Notes under the pieces: generated by a model
Seen by the model: only the letters and a program-made list of their open reading frames with translations
The model's database searches: none
Told to the model about the DNA's origin: nothing
Source of the DNA: CAZKDV01 sp964551645
GTDB lineage: Bacteria; Bacteroidota; Bacteroidia; Bacteroidales; DTU049
DNA length: 12,848 bases
Direction: 5' to 3'
Assembly (NCBI GenBank): GCA_964551645.1
Contig: CAZKDV010000068.1
Location: 1-12,848 of the forward strand
Made by a program: the position numbers and the translations under genes
Part shown: positions 6,401-12,848 of the stretch, piece by piece
Position numbering within the stretch: the stretch's first letter is position 1
How the letters are laid out: every line of letters starts with the position of its first letter

Positions 6401-7116
6401 GGTATTCCATATTTTAACCATCCACCAGCTTCTGGTGCAGCTTCAAAAATATCACATTGATGTCCTTTTTGTTGAAGGAAGTAAGCAGCAGATAATCCTC
6501 CGGGTCCAGCACCTATAATAGCAATTTTCTTTCCTGTTGTAGGGGCTAATTTTGGTTTATAATGATTTTCAGACTCTAAATCTTTGTCGGCAGCAAATCT
6601 CTTTAGATAATCAATTCCAACTCCAGCACCTTCGTCTAATAAATTTCTGCGACAAGCAAGTTCGCATGGACGGACACACACTCTACCACAAATTGCAGGT
6701 AGTGGATTAGTTTCTTTGATAAGTCCTATTGCTTCTGAATATAAACCTTTGTCAATTAGTGAGATATATCCTTGCACATCAACTCCGGCAGGGCATGTTA
6801 GTTTGCATGGTGCTATACAATCAGCATAATGATTGCTCAAAAGTAGATTTAATGCGGCTTTTCGTGCTTTGAAAACTTCTTCACTATCGGTAATAATTGA
6901 CATTCCTTCAGTGATTTTAGTTGAACAAGAAGGTTGCATTCCACGCATATTTTCAATATATACGACACATACATAGCATGAAGCAAATGGTAGCAGCCTT
7001 GGATCATGACAAAGAGTAGGTATGTCTATCCCAAATCTGTTAGCTAAATTGAGTACGGTTTCGTTGCTGTTTCCTTTAACAGGTTTTCCGTTAAGTATTA
7101 CATTTACTGTATTCAT
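3445..7116 (-). CDS. Multi-cluster fusion: [2Fe-2S] ferredoxin, GltD-type flavoprotein, and NuoG/FdhA-like domain
   Basis: A 1223-residue cytoplasmic redox protein. Domains in order: complex I-type [2Fe-2S] ferredoxin (C36, C47, C50, C64; spacing C-x10-C-x2-C-x13-C); GltD N-terminal Cys region (C100/C104/C108 and C143/C147/C151/C155); FAD Rossmann motif GAGPGG at 202-207; NAD(P) Rossmann motif GGGNTAMD at 334-341 with YRR at 358-360, suggesting NADPH; FAD motif SAGD at 484-487; extra Cys cluster C583/C586/C588/C594; two [4Fe-4S] motifs (C633-C643 and C676-C686); and a molybdopterin-oxidoreductase-like domain with C711/C714/C718/C746. The last domain lacks the catalytic Cys/Sec motif of formate dehydrogenases and ends without the usual C-terminal dinucleotide-binding domain, so it is probably NuoG-like and structural. 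No H-cluster motifs are present. It starts 15 bases after the NuoF-like gene. Likely the large subunit of a bifurcating or NADH/NADPH/ferredoxin-linking complex; the substrate is unknown. Confidence 0.85.
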   Translation of the reverse strand: MNTVNVILNGKPVKGNSNETVLNLANRFGIDIPTLCHDPRLLPFASCYVCVVYIENMRGMQPSCSTKITEGMSIITDSEEVFKARKAALNLLLSNHYADCIAPCKLTCPAGVDVQGYISLIDKGLYSEAIGLIKETNPLPAICGRVCVRPCELACRRNLLDEGAGVGIDYLKRFAADKDLESENHYKPKLAPTTGKKIAIIGAGPGGLSAAYFLQQKGHQCDIFEAAPEAGGWLKYGIPEYRLPNDIIDKEVATITELGVNIYCNKKLGQNISYKKIEKEYDATIITIGSQIGTLAGVEGDDAENVFSGIDFLRNMAMTGQKYDFSNKTIAIVGGGNTAMDCCRTSVRCKAQKVYVIYRRTETEMPANPIEIHESKVEGVEYLLLTNPTKINKDENGVLKSVTCIRMGLGEPDASGRRRPIPIENSEFDLEIDYLLAAIGQKTDVNFIQDINSNATSGKLKINKWGDIEVNPNNFQTGIANVFSAGDCVSGPATIIEAIAQAKTASVACHQYLSEEEVKGVQKEFISKKDNFKEQKQSEYIDKFNKQLRHEMPVLEPSKRINFDEVELGYENAIVASMEAARCMECGCGALYTCDLKKHATNYGADQKSYAGEFNEYEVDFSHPYIEIDNNKCILCARCIRICKEVVGANALGFINRGYDTFVAPSMKQSLTETTCESCGLCISTCPTGALMENVPFKLVAINTEQFNTICNFCSVGCEITLHHINGHFVKATGKNGEINTDGNICRFPKFGYKFFNKEKRITQPLLKKNGDFSPISWTEAFGIIKNKIKSVQADQNVFFVGARLTNAEQYLIQKMARAGVKTNNISSLQYFEREWEKYNLAYKNVPFDEIQNAKQIILFGSEIHKENAVVGFMVHNTQFLKDIEVQLVSTEQSTDADYKMNSIIRISSYYYFIKAVNHYLLATGQQNQLFIDANVSEFEKYKSDLLKTNYESLIKETGVEKEVIEEFANKYNSIHESVLIFSEVHIDANTAAEIYNLAMITGKLGKKAAGITMLLEKNNAQGLFDMGVCEQQSVGRQKMNNPDFIEKLNKTWQSNNLSANYCLEEKINNKEIKNIFIFGEDPIACAIDENTFQLAEFVCVQDYYLTPTALAAELVLPASFHFETGGSFTNTQQVIQEFQKEIDSPIEMSNLEILNGIMQLFELKTYENIEEVMEEIFSLLPLEKRKLSFVSTDKQGENRKYKYGCDAVSRMLEEEMKQLLNR

Positions 7117-7131
7117 CTAATTTCTTTTAAA

Positions 7132-8910
7132 TTATCCAATATCAATTGCATTAAATCTACATTTAAGATAACATGTCCCACATTTGATGCATTGATCTTG
7201 ATGAATGAAATGTACTTGCTTACGCTCACCAGAGATGCAGTTTGTTGGACAGTTTTTAGCACAGACAGTACAACCAGTACAATTAGCTTCATTTACTGTA
7301 TAAGTTAGTAAAGATTTACACACTTTTGCAGGACATTTTTTTTCAACAATATGTGCAATATATTCATCTCTGAAATATTTAAGCGTAGTAAGCACAGGAT
7401 TAGGAGCTGTTTGTCCTAATCCACATAATGAGTTATTTTTAATATTGTATGACAATTCTTCAAGCAGGTTTAAATCTTCTAAAACACCTTTGCCTTCAGT
7501 AATGCGAGTAAGGATTTCTAACATTCGTTTTGTTCCGATTCGGCAGAAAGTACATTTTCCACACGATTCTTGCTGAGTAAAGTCTAAGAAAAATCTTGCC
7601 ATATCAACCATGCAAGTAGTTTCATCCATAACAACCATTCCACCCGAACCCATTATTGCTCCTGTAGCATTAACTGAGTCATAATCAACTAAGGTATCGC
7701 TTAAATAAGCCGGAATGCAACCTCCTGATGGTCCGCCAAGTTGTACTGCTTTAAATTGTTTTCCATTTTGAATTCCGCCCCCAAGTTCAAAAATAATATC
7801 CTTGATGCTAATTCCCATTGGAACTTCAATTAAGCCACCATGATTGATTTTTCCTGCTAAAGCGAATACTTTTGTTCCCTTGCTTTTTTCAGTGCCATAT
7901 TGAGCATAATTTTCTGCTCCATTTGTTATTATCCAAGGGATATTTGCCCATGTTTCAACATTATTGATATTAGTAGGTTTTTTATATAATCCTGATATAG
8001 CCGGAAATGGTGGTCGTCGGCGTGGCATTCCTCTTTCACCTTCAATTGATGCAATTAGTGCAGTTTCTTCTCCGCAAACAAATGCTCCGGCACCTTCTTT
8101 AACATATATATCAAAATGAAAGTCTTTTTTGCCAAATATATTTTCACCTAAAAAACCTTTTTCTCTTGCTTGTTCAATAGATATATTCAGTCGTTTGATT
8201 GCAAGTGGATATTCTGCTCGGCAATAAACAACGCCTTTGCTTGCACCTATGGCATAAGCTCCGATAATCATTCCTTCAATAACTGTGTGTGGGTCGCCTT
8301 CTAATAAACTTCTATCCATAAAAGCGCCGGGGTCACCTTCGTCTGCATTACATATAACATATTTTTCTTTTTCTTCTGAATTGTAAGTAAATCTCCATTT
8401 TAAGCCCGTAGGAAAGCCTCCACCGCCTCTGCCTCGCAGTCCGGAATCAATTATTGTTTGTATGATTTCTTCTTGCGTAATGTCATTCTTAATAATATGT
8501 TTTATGGCTTTATAGCCATCTACATTTAAGTATTCTTCAATGCTTTCAGGATCAATTACACCACAATTTCTTAAAGCAATTTTGACTTGTTTTTTGAAAA
8601 ATGATTCATCTTTAGTGTCGTACAAGTCAGTTTTGACTATATATTCTTTTATAGGCTCTTGCAACTTTATGTGCTTGGTGTATATTTCAACTATCTTAAC
8701 TTCATCAACGCTACCATATATGTATGAACCAAGCTCATCAATGATCTCAACAAGAGGTTCATTGTAGCACATACCAATACAACCAGTTTGTTTTAGCTCA
8801 AAATCAGCATTTTCATTTTGCTTTATAGATTGCAATGTTTCGTACACTTTGCTGGCACCTGCGGCAATTCCACAACTTGCATATCCGACTAGTATAGTTG
8901 TTTTATTCAT
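7132..8910 (-). CDS. NuoF/HydB-like NADH-binding flavoprotein with ferredoxin domains
   Basis: A 592-residue subunit with HydB-type architecture, the FMN and NADH site of HydABC-like bifurcating complexes. Residues 1-85 form a thioredoxin-like [2Fe-2S] region with C13, C44 and C48, where a four-Cys set is usual. The NuoF core has the FMN/NADH glycine loop GLRGRGGGGFPTGLKW at 157-172, NADEGDPGAFMDR at 188-200 and GAGAFVCGEETA at 273-284. The [4Fe-4S] ligands are C450/C453/C456 and C496. The C-terminus adds two ferredoxin-type clusters (C544/C547/C550/C554 and C574/C577/C580/C584), preceded by CPAKVC at 526-531. Its ATG overlaps the stop codon of the NuoE-like gene (ATGA), which indicates translational coupling. 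Predicted role: exchange of electrons with NAD(H), passing them through the ferredoxin domains to the GltD-fusion partner. Confidence 0.93.
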   Translation of the reverse strand: MNKTTILVGYASCGIAAGASKVYETLQSIKQNENADFELKQTGCIGMCYNEPLVEIIDELGSYIYGSVDEVKIVEIYTKHIKLQEPIKEYIVKTDLYDTKDESFFKKQVKIALRNCGVIDPESIEEYLNVDGYKAIKHIIKNDITQEEIIQTIIDSGLRGRGGGGFPTGLKWRFTYNSEEKEKYVICNADEGDPGAFMDRSLLEGDPHTVIEGMIIGAYAIGASKGVVYCRAEYPLAIKRLNISIEQAREKGFLGENIFGKKDFHFDIYVKEGAGAFVCGEETALIASIEGERGMPRRRPPFPAISGLYKKPTNINNVETWANIPWIITNGAENYAQYGTEKSKGTKVFALAGKINHGGLIEVPMGISIKDIIFELGGGIQNGKQFKAVQLGGPSGGCIPAYLSDTLVDYDSVNATGAIMGSGGMVVMDETTCMVDMARFFLDFTQQESCGKCTFCRIGTKRMLEILTRITEGKGVLEDLNLLEELSYNIKNNSLCGLGQTAPNPVLTTLKYFRDEYIAHIVEKKCPAKVCKSLLTYTVNEANCTGCTVCAKNCPTNCISGERKQVHFIHQDQCIKCGTCYLKCRFNAIDIG

Positions 8911-9428
8911 ACTTTCATATTTTCTTTTTCTTTAATTTCTTTAATGATTTTTGTGCAAACATTTGCAGTAAGTTTTCCGTATGTATTGTTATCTATCATC
9001 ATAACGGGAGCAAGTGAGCAACAACCAAGACATGCAACCGATTCCAGTGTAAATAAGCCATCTTCTGTTGTTTCTCCATCTTTGATACCAAGTAGTTCTT
9101 CTAAGATCAATGTAATTCTAATAGCATTTTGAACATGGCAAGCTGTACCATGACATACTTTAATGATATGTTTCCCAACTGGTTCAAAACGAAATTGAGC
9201 ATAAAATGTAGCAACTCCACACATATCACTCAAACTAATTCCGAGTTCGTTAGCAGTGCTTTTCAAAATGTTTTTTGGCAAATAACCGTAAGCATTTTGT
9301 ATAGTTTGCAAAACAGGGATTGCACTACCTTTCTTTCCTTTATATGCCAAAATTTCATTTCTAACGACATTGTAATCTTCAATATTATTTTTAGAGTTAT
9401 TTTTGTTTCTAATTCTTTCTACTCTCAT
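8907..9428 (-). CDS. NuoE/HydC-like [2Fe-2S] subunit
   Basis: A 173-residue thioredoxin-like [2Fe-2S] protein and first gene of the redox operon. Numbered from the chosen start, the cluster ligands are C92 and C97 (VCHGTAC) and C133 and C137 (ACLGCC), the standard C-x4-C and C-x3-C of the NuoE family. The upstream helical region contains the family signature GYLP and MCGVATFYAQF. It normally docks on the NuoF-like flavoprotein, and here the two genes overlap by four bases. I chose the ATG at 9428. The frame also opens five codons earlier at a TTG (9443), but a near-match -7 element, TATTTTCG at 9455-9448, would put the start of transcription at about 9441, making the TTG unlikely. No -33 TTG is visible. 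The N-terminus (RIRNKNNSKNN) is basic and poorly conserved in kind. Confidence 0.92.
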   Translation of the reverse strand: MRVERIRNKNNSKNNIEDYNVVRNEILAYKGKKGSAIPVLQTIQNAYGYLPKNILKSTANELGISLSDMCGVATFYAQFRFEPVGKHIIKVCHGTACHVQNAIRITLILEELLGIKDGETTEDGLFTLESVACLGCCSLAPVMMIDNNTYGKLTANVCTKIIKEIKEKENMKV

Positions 9429-9537
9429 ATTAGTTTTTTTCAAATAGCGAAAATATTATTTTTTCTAATAATAGAATGTATTTTTATTCAATTAATATTC
9501 AAACAATGATAATGGTTTTATTTAATTTTAACAAAAA

Positions 9538-11499
9538 TTAATTTCCTAACAAGCTAAAACCTTTCCAAATAATTTTAATATCTGAGCTTAGTTTGTAGTC
9601 TCTAGCGTAAATCAAATTTAAGTTTGCAATTAAGTCATTATCTATTTTGTAGTGTTTGTCAAGCAATTGTAGTGGAGATAGAATGCCATTTTTTATTTTT
9701 GGGAGTATTTGAGAGTTTTTATTTTCAATATATCCAACCCAAGTTTTAAATCCGAATAGAACAAGAAAAATATTTTTTAAAAAAGCAATAGATTTTTTTA
9801 CGAAAAATATGTTAATAGGGATTGTTGCTAAGCAAAAGATAGAAACAGCAATATCTAATGTTCTTTTATTTCTTTTATTCGATTCTTTATCAATGTTATT
9901 AATCTCCATGATATACATGTCTCCTGAAGAATTAATAGAGTTGCTTCCGATAATAAAAATACTGTCAGAAGGAGCAATTTTCATATCAATTCCTGTATCT
10001 TGCAATAATGTCATCGTATCAATAATGTCGGCTGCACTTATGTCTTTAGCACAAAATACAACCTCATCTATGGAGTAAATTCTAATAATATCTTTTAGTT
10101 GTTGTAGCGTGCCTATAAAGTTTTGAGAATTTGGCTTTTCGCTTTCAGTTGTTATAAATCCAATAAAACCGGGATTTGTTGGAGAACTTTGTATTAAAAT
10201 TTGCTTTACTCTTTCGGCTTCTTCGTTTTTGCCTATGATTAAAAATCGTTTACTTAAAGTTGAATATTTATGTAAATACAGTTTTTTAGTTAATAAACGA
10301 GTTAAAAACATTGATATTAATGCCCAAAAGCTACCCAGAAATATTAATGCTCGAGAAAATCTCATAGATACATCAAGAAGCGAGTAAATTAGCAATATAA
10401 CTATTGTGCCACTTACAACTCCCTTTAGCACATTTTCAACTCTTACAGTTTTATCATAAGTTCCTGATAAATATGAAGAAATAAGCCAAATAAAAACATA
10501 GATTGGTAAGGCAATCATTATTAAGTTTTGGGGATAATGACCACCTCCTTGTGCTGAAAAAGTTATTTGTTCCCAGTATTTTGCAATAAACCAAAAACCA
10601 CTAAGAATAATTGCGAAGTCAAGTATAGGGAGTAAAGTTTTTTTGAAAAATCTATGTAAAATTGCAATTGAAGCGCGGAAAATTATTGCAAGTTGAATAA
10701 AGAAAACAAAAAACTTCAATCTCGAATTTGAGTAATGTTTGTAAGCAAATATTTTCATAGCATTATAAAAAGTAAGAACATAATTCAAACTTCCTTTTTT
10801 AGTGCTTTCGCCTTTGTAGTGTATGATTTTGGTATCATGATAATAATAGTTTTTATATCCGGCTTGTGTAATTCTGTATGATAAGTCAATATCTTCGCCG
10901 TACATAAAAAATGTTTCATCTAAAAGTCCGATTTCATCTAATACTGAACTTCTTAACATCATAAATGCACCTGACAAAACATCAACTTCGTGTGTCTGAA
11001 ATCGGTCAAGATAGCTTAAATGATATTTTCCAAATCGTTTAGATTTAGGGAATAACTTACTCAATCCAAATATTTTATAAAAAGCAACCATAGGAGTTGG
11101 TAATGCTCGTTTTGATTCGGGAAGAAAATTGCCTTGTCCATCTATCATCTGTACACCTAAACCACCACAGTCATTATGCGAGTCCATAAAGTTAATTGTC
11201 TTGTGCAAAGTATCGTCTTGAAGAAGTGTATCAGGATTAAGCAATAAAATATATTCACTGTTTGCCATTCTTATTGCTTGATTGTTGGCTTTTGAAAAAC
11301 CAACATTTTCTTTGTTTGCAATTAGCTTAACTTGCGGATATTTATTTTTAATCAAATCAACTGAACCATCAACACTGTTATTGTCCACAACATAAATATC
11401 TCCATCAATCCCTTTTAATGCTTTTAAGGTTGATTGCAAGCATTGGTCAATGAAATAAGCAACATTATAGTTGACAATAATAATAGATAATTTCTTCAT
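9538..11499 (-). CDS. Membrane GT2 glycosyltransferase fused to a degenerate sugar-transferase-like region
   Basis: A 653-residue membrane protein, likely acting in surface polysaccharide synthesis on the inner face of the cytoplasmic membrane. The N-terminal third is a GT2 (WbbL-like, GT-A fold) glycosyltransferase: MKKLSIIIVNYN start, VVDNNSVDGS, nucleotide-sugar/metal motif NPDT at 88-91, and MYGEDIDLSYR near 199-209, which includes the likely catalytic acidic pair. About five membrane segments follow (264-281, 288-305, 324-342, 357-376, 381-403). Next is a Rossmann region (KRFLIIGKNEEAERV) like that in WcaJ-type polyprenyl-phosphate sugar transferases. The C-terminus begins like the sugar-transferase domain (NKRTLDIAVSIF) but lacks its catalytic motifs. 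I chose the ATG at 11499 over the one at 11526 because GT2 similarity begins there and a -7 element covers the upstream ATG. Confidence 0.85.
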   Translation of the reverse strand: MKKLSIIIVNYNVAYFIDQCLQSTLKALKGIDGDIYVVDNNSVDGSVDLIKNKYPQVKLIANKENVGFSKANNQAIRMANSEYILLLNPDTLLQDDTLHKTINFMDSHNDCGGLGVQMIDGQGNFLPESKRALPTPMVAFYKIFGLSKLFPKSKRFGKYHLSYLDRFQTHEVDVLSGAFMMLRSSVLDEIGLLDETFFMYGEDIDLSYRITQAGYKNYYYHDTKIIHYKGESTKKGSLNYVLTFYNAMKIFAYKHYSNSRLKFFVFFIQLAIIFRASIAILHRFFKKTLLPILDFAIILSGFWFIAKYWEQITFSAQGGGHYPQNLIMIALPIYVFIWLISSYLSGTYDKTVRVENVLKGVVSGTIVILLIYSLLDVSMRFSRALIFLGSFWALISMFLTRLLTKKLYLHKYSTLSKRFLIIGKNEEAERVKQILIQSSPTNPGFIGFITTESEKPNSQNFIGTLQQLKDIIRIYSIDEVVFCAKDISAADIIDTMTLLQDTGIDMKIAPSDSIFIIGSNSINSSGDMYIMEINNIDKESNKRNKRTLDIAVSIFCLATIPINIFFVKKSIAFLKNIFLVLFGFKTWVGYIENKNSQILPKIKNGILSPLQLLDKHYKIDNDLIANLNLIYARDYKLSSDIKIIWKGFSLLGN

Positions 11500-11515
11500 T
11501 AAAAATGAATTTTGG

Positions 11516-11523
11516 CAAAAATA
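11516..11523 (-). promoter_or_regulatory. -7 promoter element before the glycosyltransferase gene
   Basis: On the minus strand TATTTTTG (11523-11516) is an exact TAnnTTTG match. Transcription would start near 11509, about 10 bases before the ATG at 11499. No TTG sits at the usual distance upstream. The element overlaps the alternative ATG at 11526-11524, which argues against that start codon. Confidence 0.35.
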
Positions 11524-11547
11524 CATAAAAGAGAGTAAATCTCCTAT

Positions 11548-12342
11548 CTAAATTGAAACTTCTGCTTTTATATGTGGATGTGCTTCGTAATCTTCAAGAG
11601 TGAAGTCGTCAAATTTAAAACCGAAAATATCTTTAACTTCTTGGTTTATAGACATTTTGGGCAATTTTTTCGGTTCTCTGCTCAATTGAAGTTCAGTTTG
11701 TTTTAAGTGATTATTATACAAATGTGCATCGCCGAGAGTGTGTACAAATTCTCCAGCTTCTAAATTGCAAACTTGTGCTATCATCATTGTTAGCAGGGCA
11801 TAAGAAGCAATATTAAAAGGTACTCCCAAAAAAACATCAGCACTTCTTTGATATAGTTGACAACTTAATTTTCCATTTGCAACATAAAACTGAAAAAGAA
11901 TATGGCAGGGTGGGAGAGCCATATTTTCAATTTCGCCTACATTCCATGCACTTACAATTAATCTTCTTGAGCTAGGATTTGTTTTAATTTGATGAATAAG
12001 ATTAGATATTTGGTCTATTGTAGTATTATCATGCTTTTTCCACGAACGCCATTGTTTTCCGTAGATTGGTCCAAGTTCGCCATTTTTATCTGCCCACTCG
12101 TCCCAAATTGTTACATTATATTCATTAAGGTATTTAATATTTGTTTCACCTTTTAAAAACCATAATAATTCATGAATAATTGAGCGTAGATGTAGTTTTT
12201 TAGTCGTCAGAATGGGAAATCCTTTTTGCAAATCAAATCTCATTTGATACCCAAATATACTTTTCGTTCCTGTTCCTGTTCTGTCAGATTTATCAACTCC
12301 ATTGTCTAAAATATCTTGTAAAAGTGCTTGATATTGCTTCAT
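11548..12342 (-). CDS. thyA: Thymidylate synthase
   Basis: Methylates dUMP to dTMP with 5,10-methylenetetrahydrofolate as carbon and hydride donor; cytoplasmic homodimer. The 264-residue length equals that of the Escherichia coli enzyme, and the key residues fall at the same numbers: R21 in the phosphate loop, R126 and R127, catalytic nucleophile C146 in PPCH, R166 and D169, N177 for uracil recognition, and H207 and Y209. The folate-binding C-terminus ends in KAEVSI, close to the usual KxxVAV-type end. All residues needed for catalysis are present. It starts 26 bases after the stop of the nucleoside-transporter gene on the same strand, suggesting joint transcription of uptake and dTMP synthesis. 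The glycosyltransferase ATG lies 48 bases downstream of its stop. Confidence 0.98.
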   Translation of the reverse strand: MKQYQALLQDILDNGVDKSDRTGTGTKSIFGYQMRFDLQKGFPILTTKKLHLRSIIHELLWFLKGETNIKYLNEYNVTIWDEWADKNGELGPIYGKQWRSWKKHDNTTIDQISNLIHQIKTNPSSRRLIVSAWNVGEIENMALPPCHILFQFYVANGKLSCQLYQRSADVFLGVPFNIASYALLTMMIAQVCNLEAGEFVHTLGDAHLYNNHLKQTELQLSREPKKLPKMSINQEVKDIFGFKFDDFTLEDYEAHPHIKAEVSI

Positions 12343-12368
12343 AAATACTTAATTTAATTAGTAGTCAA

Positions 12369-12848
12369 TTATCCTAATATCATTCCTACTATAGTTGCTG
12401 AAAATAGCGAGGCTATTGTTCCTCCTAAAAGTGCATGTAAACCTAATTTTGACAACAAAACTCTTTGGTTTGGGGCTAAAGAGCCAATTCCTCCGATTTG
12501 AATACCGATAGAGCCAAAATTAGCAAATCCGCACAGCATATATGTTGCCATAATAATTGATTTAATTTCGGAAAAATTACCTGTTTGAATAATTTGAGAT
12601 AAACTAGTGTAGCCAATAAATTCGTTAAGAATGATTTTTTCGCCAAGTAATTGACCAATTTGTAGAATATCAGTAGAAGGCACTCCAATCACCCACATAA
12701 GTGGAGCAAGGATATTTCCGAGCAGATATTGCACAGATAATCCACTAAATCTATTATTTGTAGCTTCGGCAATGATTAGGTTTAAATTTGTCCAATTTCC
12801 AAATTTGAAGAAAATCATATTAATTAATGCCATAAAAGCAATAAAAAC
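12369..12848 (-). CDS. CNT-family nucleoside transporter, C-terminal part
   Basis: Partial gene: the frame is open through the right edge of the window, so the true start lies beyond 12848. About 159 residues are visible. They show the C-terminal half of a concentrative nucleoside transporter (NupC/CNT): the GEKIILNEFIGY segment, with the conserved NEF that helps bind nucleoside and cation, and the family signature CGFANFGSIGIQIGGIG, followed by a final membrane helix. Full-length members have about 400 or more residues. The protein imports nucleosides with sodium or protons across the inner membrane. The methionine at 12833 is internal, not the start. Being 26 bases upstream of thyA, it may supply pyrimidine nucleosides for the same pathway. 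Confidence 0.93.
   Translation of the reverse strand, partial: VFIAFMALINMIFFKFGNWTNLNLIIAEATNNRFSGLSVQYLLGNILAPLMWVIGVPSTDILQIGQLLGEKIILNEFIGYTSLSQIIQTGNFSEIKSIIMATYMLCGFANFGSIGIQIGGIGSLAPNQRVLLSKLGLHALLGGTIASLFSATIVGMILG

Noticed and set aside
3445..7116. [FeFe] hydrogenase or active formate dehydrogenase subunit
   Set aside because: No H-cluster motifs such as TCCxPxW or a C-terminal MACPGGC are present, and the formate dehydrogenase Cys/Sec motif is missing.
8907..9443. NuoE-like start at TTG 9443
   Set aside because: The ATG at 9428 is a better codon, and the only promoter-like element nearby (9455-9448) would start transcription at about the TTG.

Overview
The window looks like a scaffold from an AT-rich, anaerobic member of the Bacteroidota, probably an uncultured Bacteroidales-like bacterium. 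Four signs support this. The CRISPR repeat has the long form typical of Bacteroidota type II-C arrays. Matches to the Bacteroidota promoter -7 element (TAnnTTTG) lie in front of several genes. Shine-Dalgarno sequences are largely absent. The operon of iron-sulfur oxidoreductase genes with a rubrerythrin fits an anaerobe. A run of ten Ns shows this is a gapped draft or metagenome assembly.

Left end (1-995): a CRISPR array of eleven 46-bp repeats and ten 29-31-bp spacers. The first repeat is cut by the window edge and the last is truncated. No cas gene lies in the window. Each repeat read on the minus strand contains what looks like a complete Bacteroidota promoter. At the truncated terminal repeat the flanking DNA supplies the missing upstream half at the same spacing. 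The 216 bases after the array hold a decayed dispersed repeat, a weak repeat-like stretch, and the promoter and possible operator of the next operon.

Defence cassette (996-2479, plus strand): an AbiEi-type antitoxin and an AbiEii-type nucleotidyltransferase toxin, a type IV toxin-antitoxin and phage-defence pair. The toxin gene is interrupted by the assembly gap. Region 2480-2979 has no intact gene. It holds a terminator-like hairpin, more copies of the dispersed repeat in both orientations, a perfect 10-bp hairpin, and a small reading frame broken by one in-frame TGA.

Redox operon (2980-9428, minus strand, transcribed right to left): a NuoE-like subunit, a HydB/NuoF-like flavoprotein with extra ferredoxin domains, a 1223-residue fusion and a rubrerythrin-like diiron protein. 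The fusion joins a [2Fe-2S] ferredoxin domain, a GltD-type FAD/NAD(P) module, further iron-sulfur clusters, and a molybdopterin-oxidoreductase-like domain that has lost its catalytic Cys/Sec motif. The set resembles the electron-bifurcating HydABC/Bfu superfamily, but with a GltD-NuoG fusion in place of the hydrogenase subunit. It probably moves electrons among NADH, a second pyridine nucleotide (likely NADPH) and ferredoxin. The rubrerythrin may protect it from oxygen or peroxide. This operon is the most unusual item in the window.

Right end (9538-12848, minus strand): a membrane protein fusing a GT2 glycosyltransferase to a degenerate polyprenyl-phosphate sugar-transferase-like region, then thymidylate synthase (ThyA), then the C-terminal part of a CNT-family nucleoside transporter that runs off the window. 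The transporter and thyA are 26 bases apart and probably form a nucleoside-uptake/dTMP-synthesis unit.
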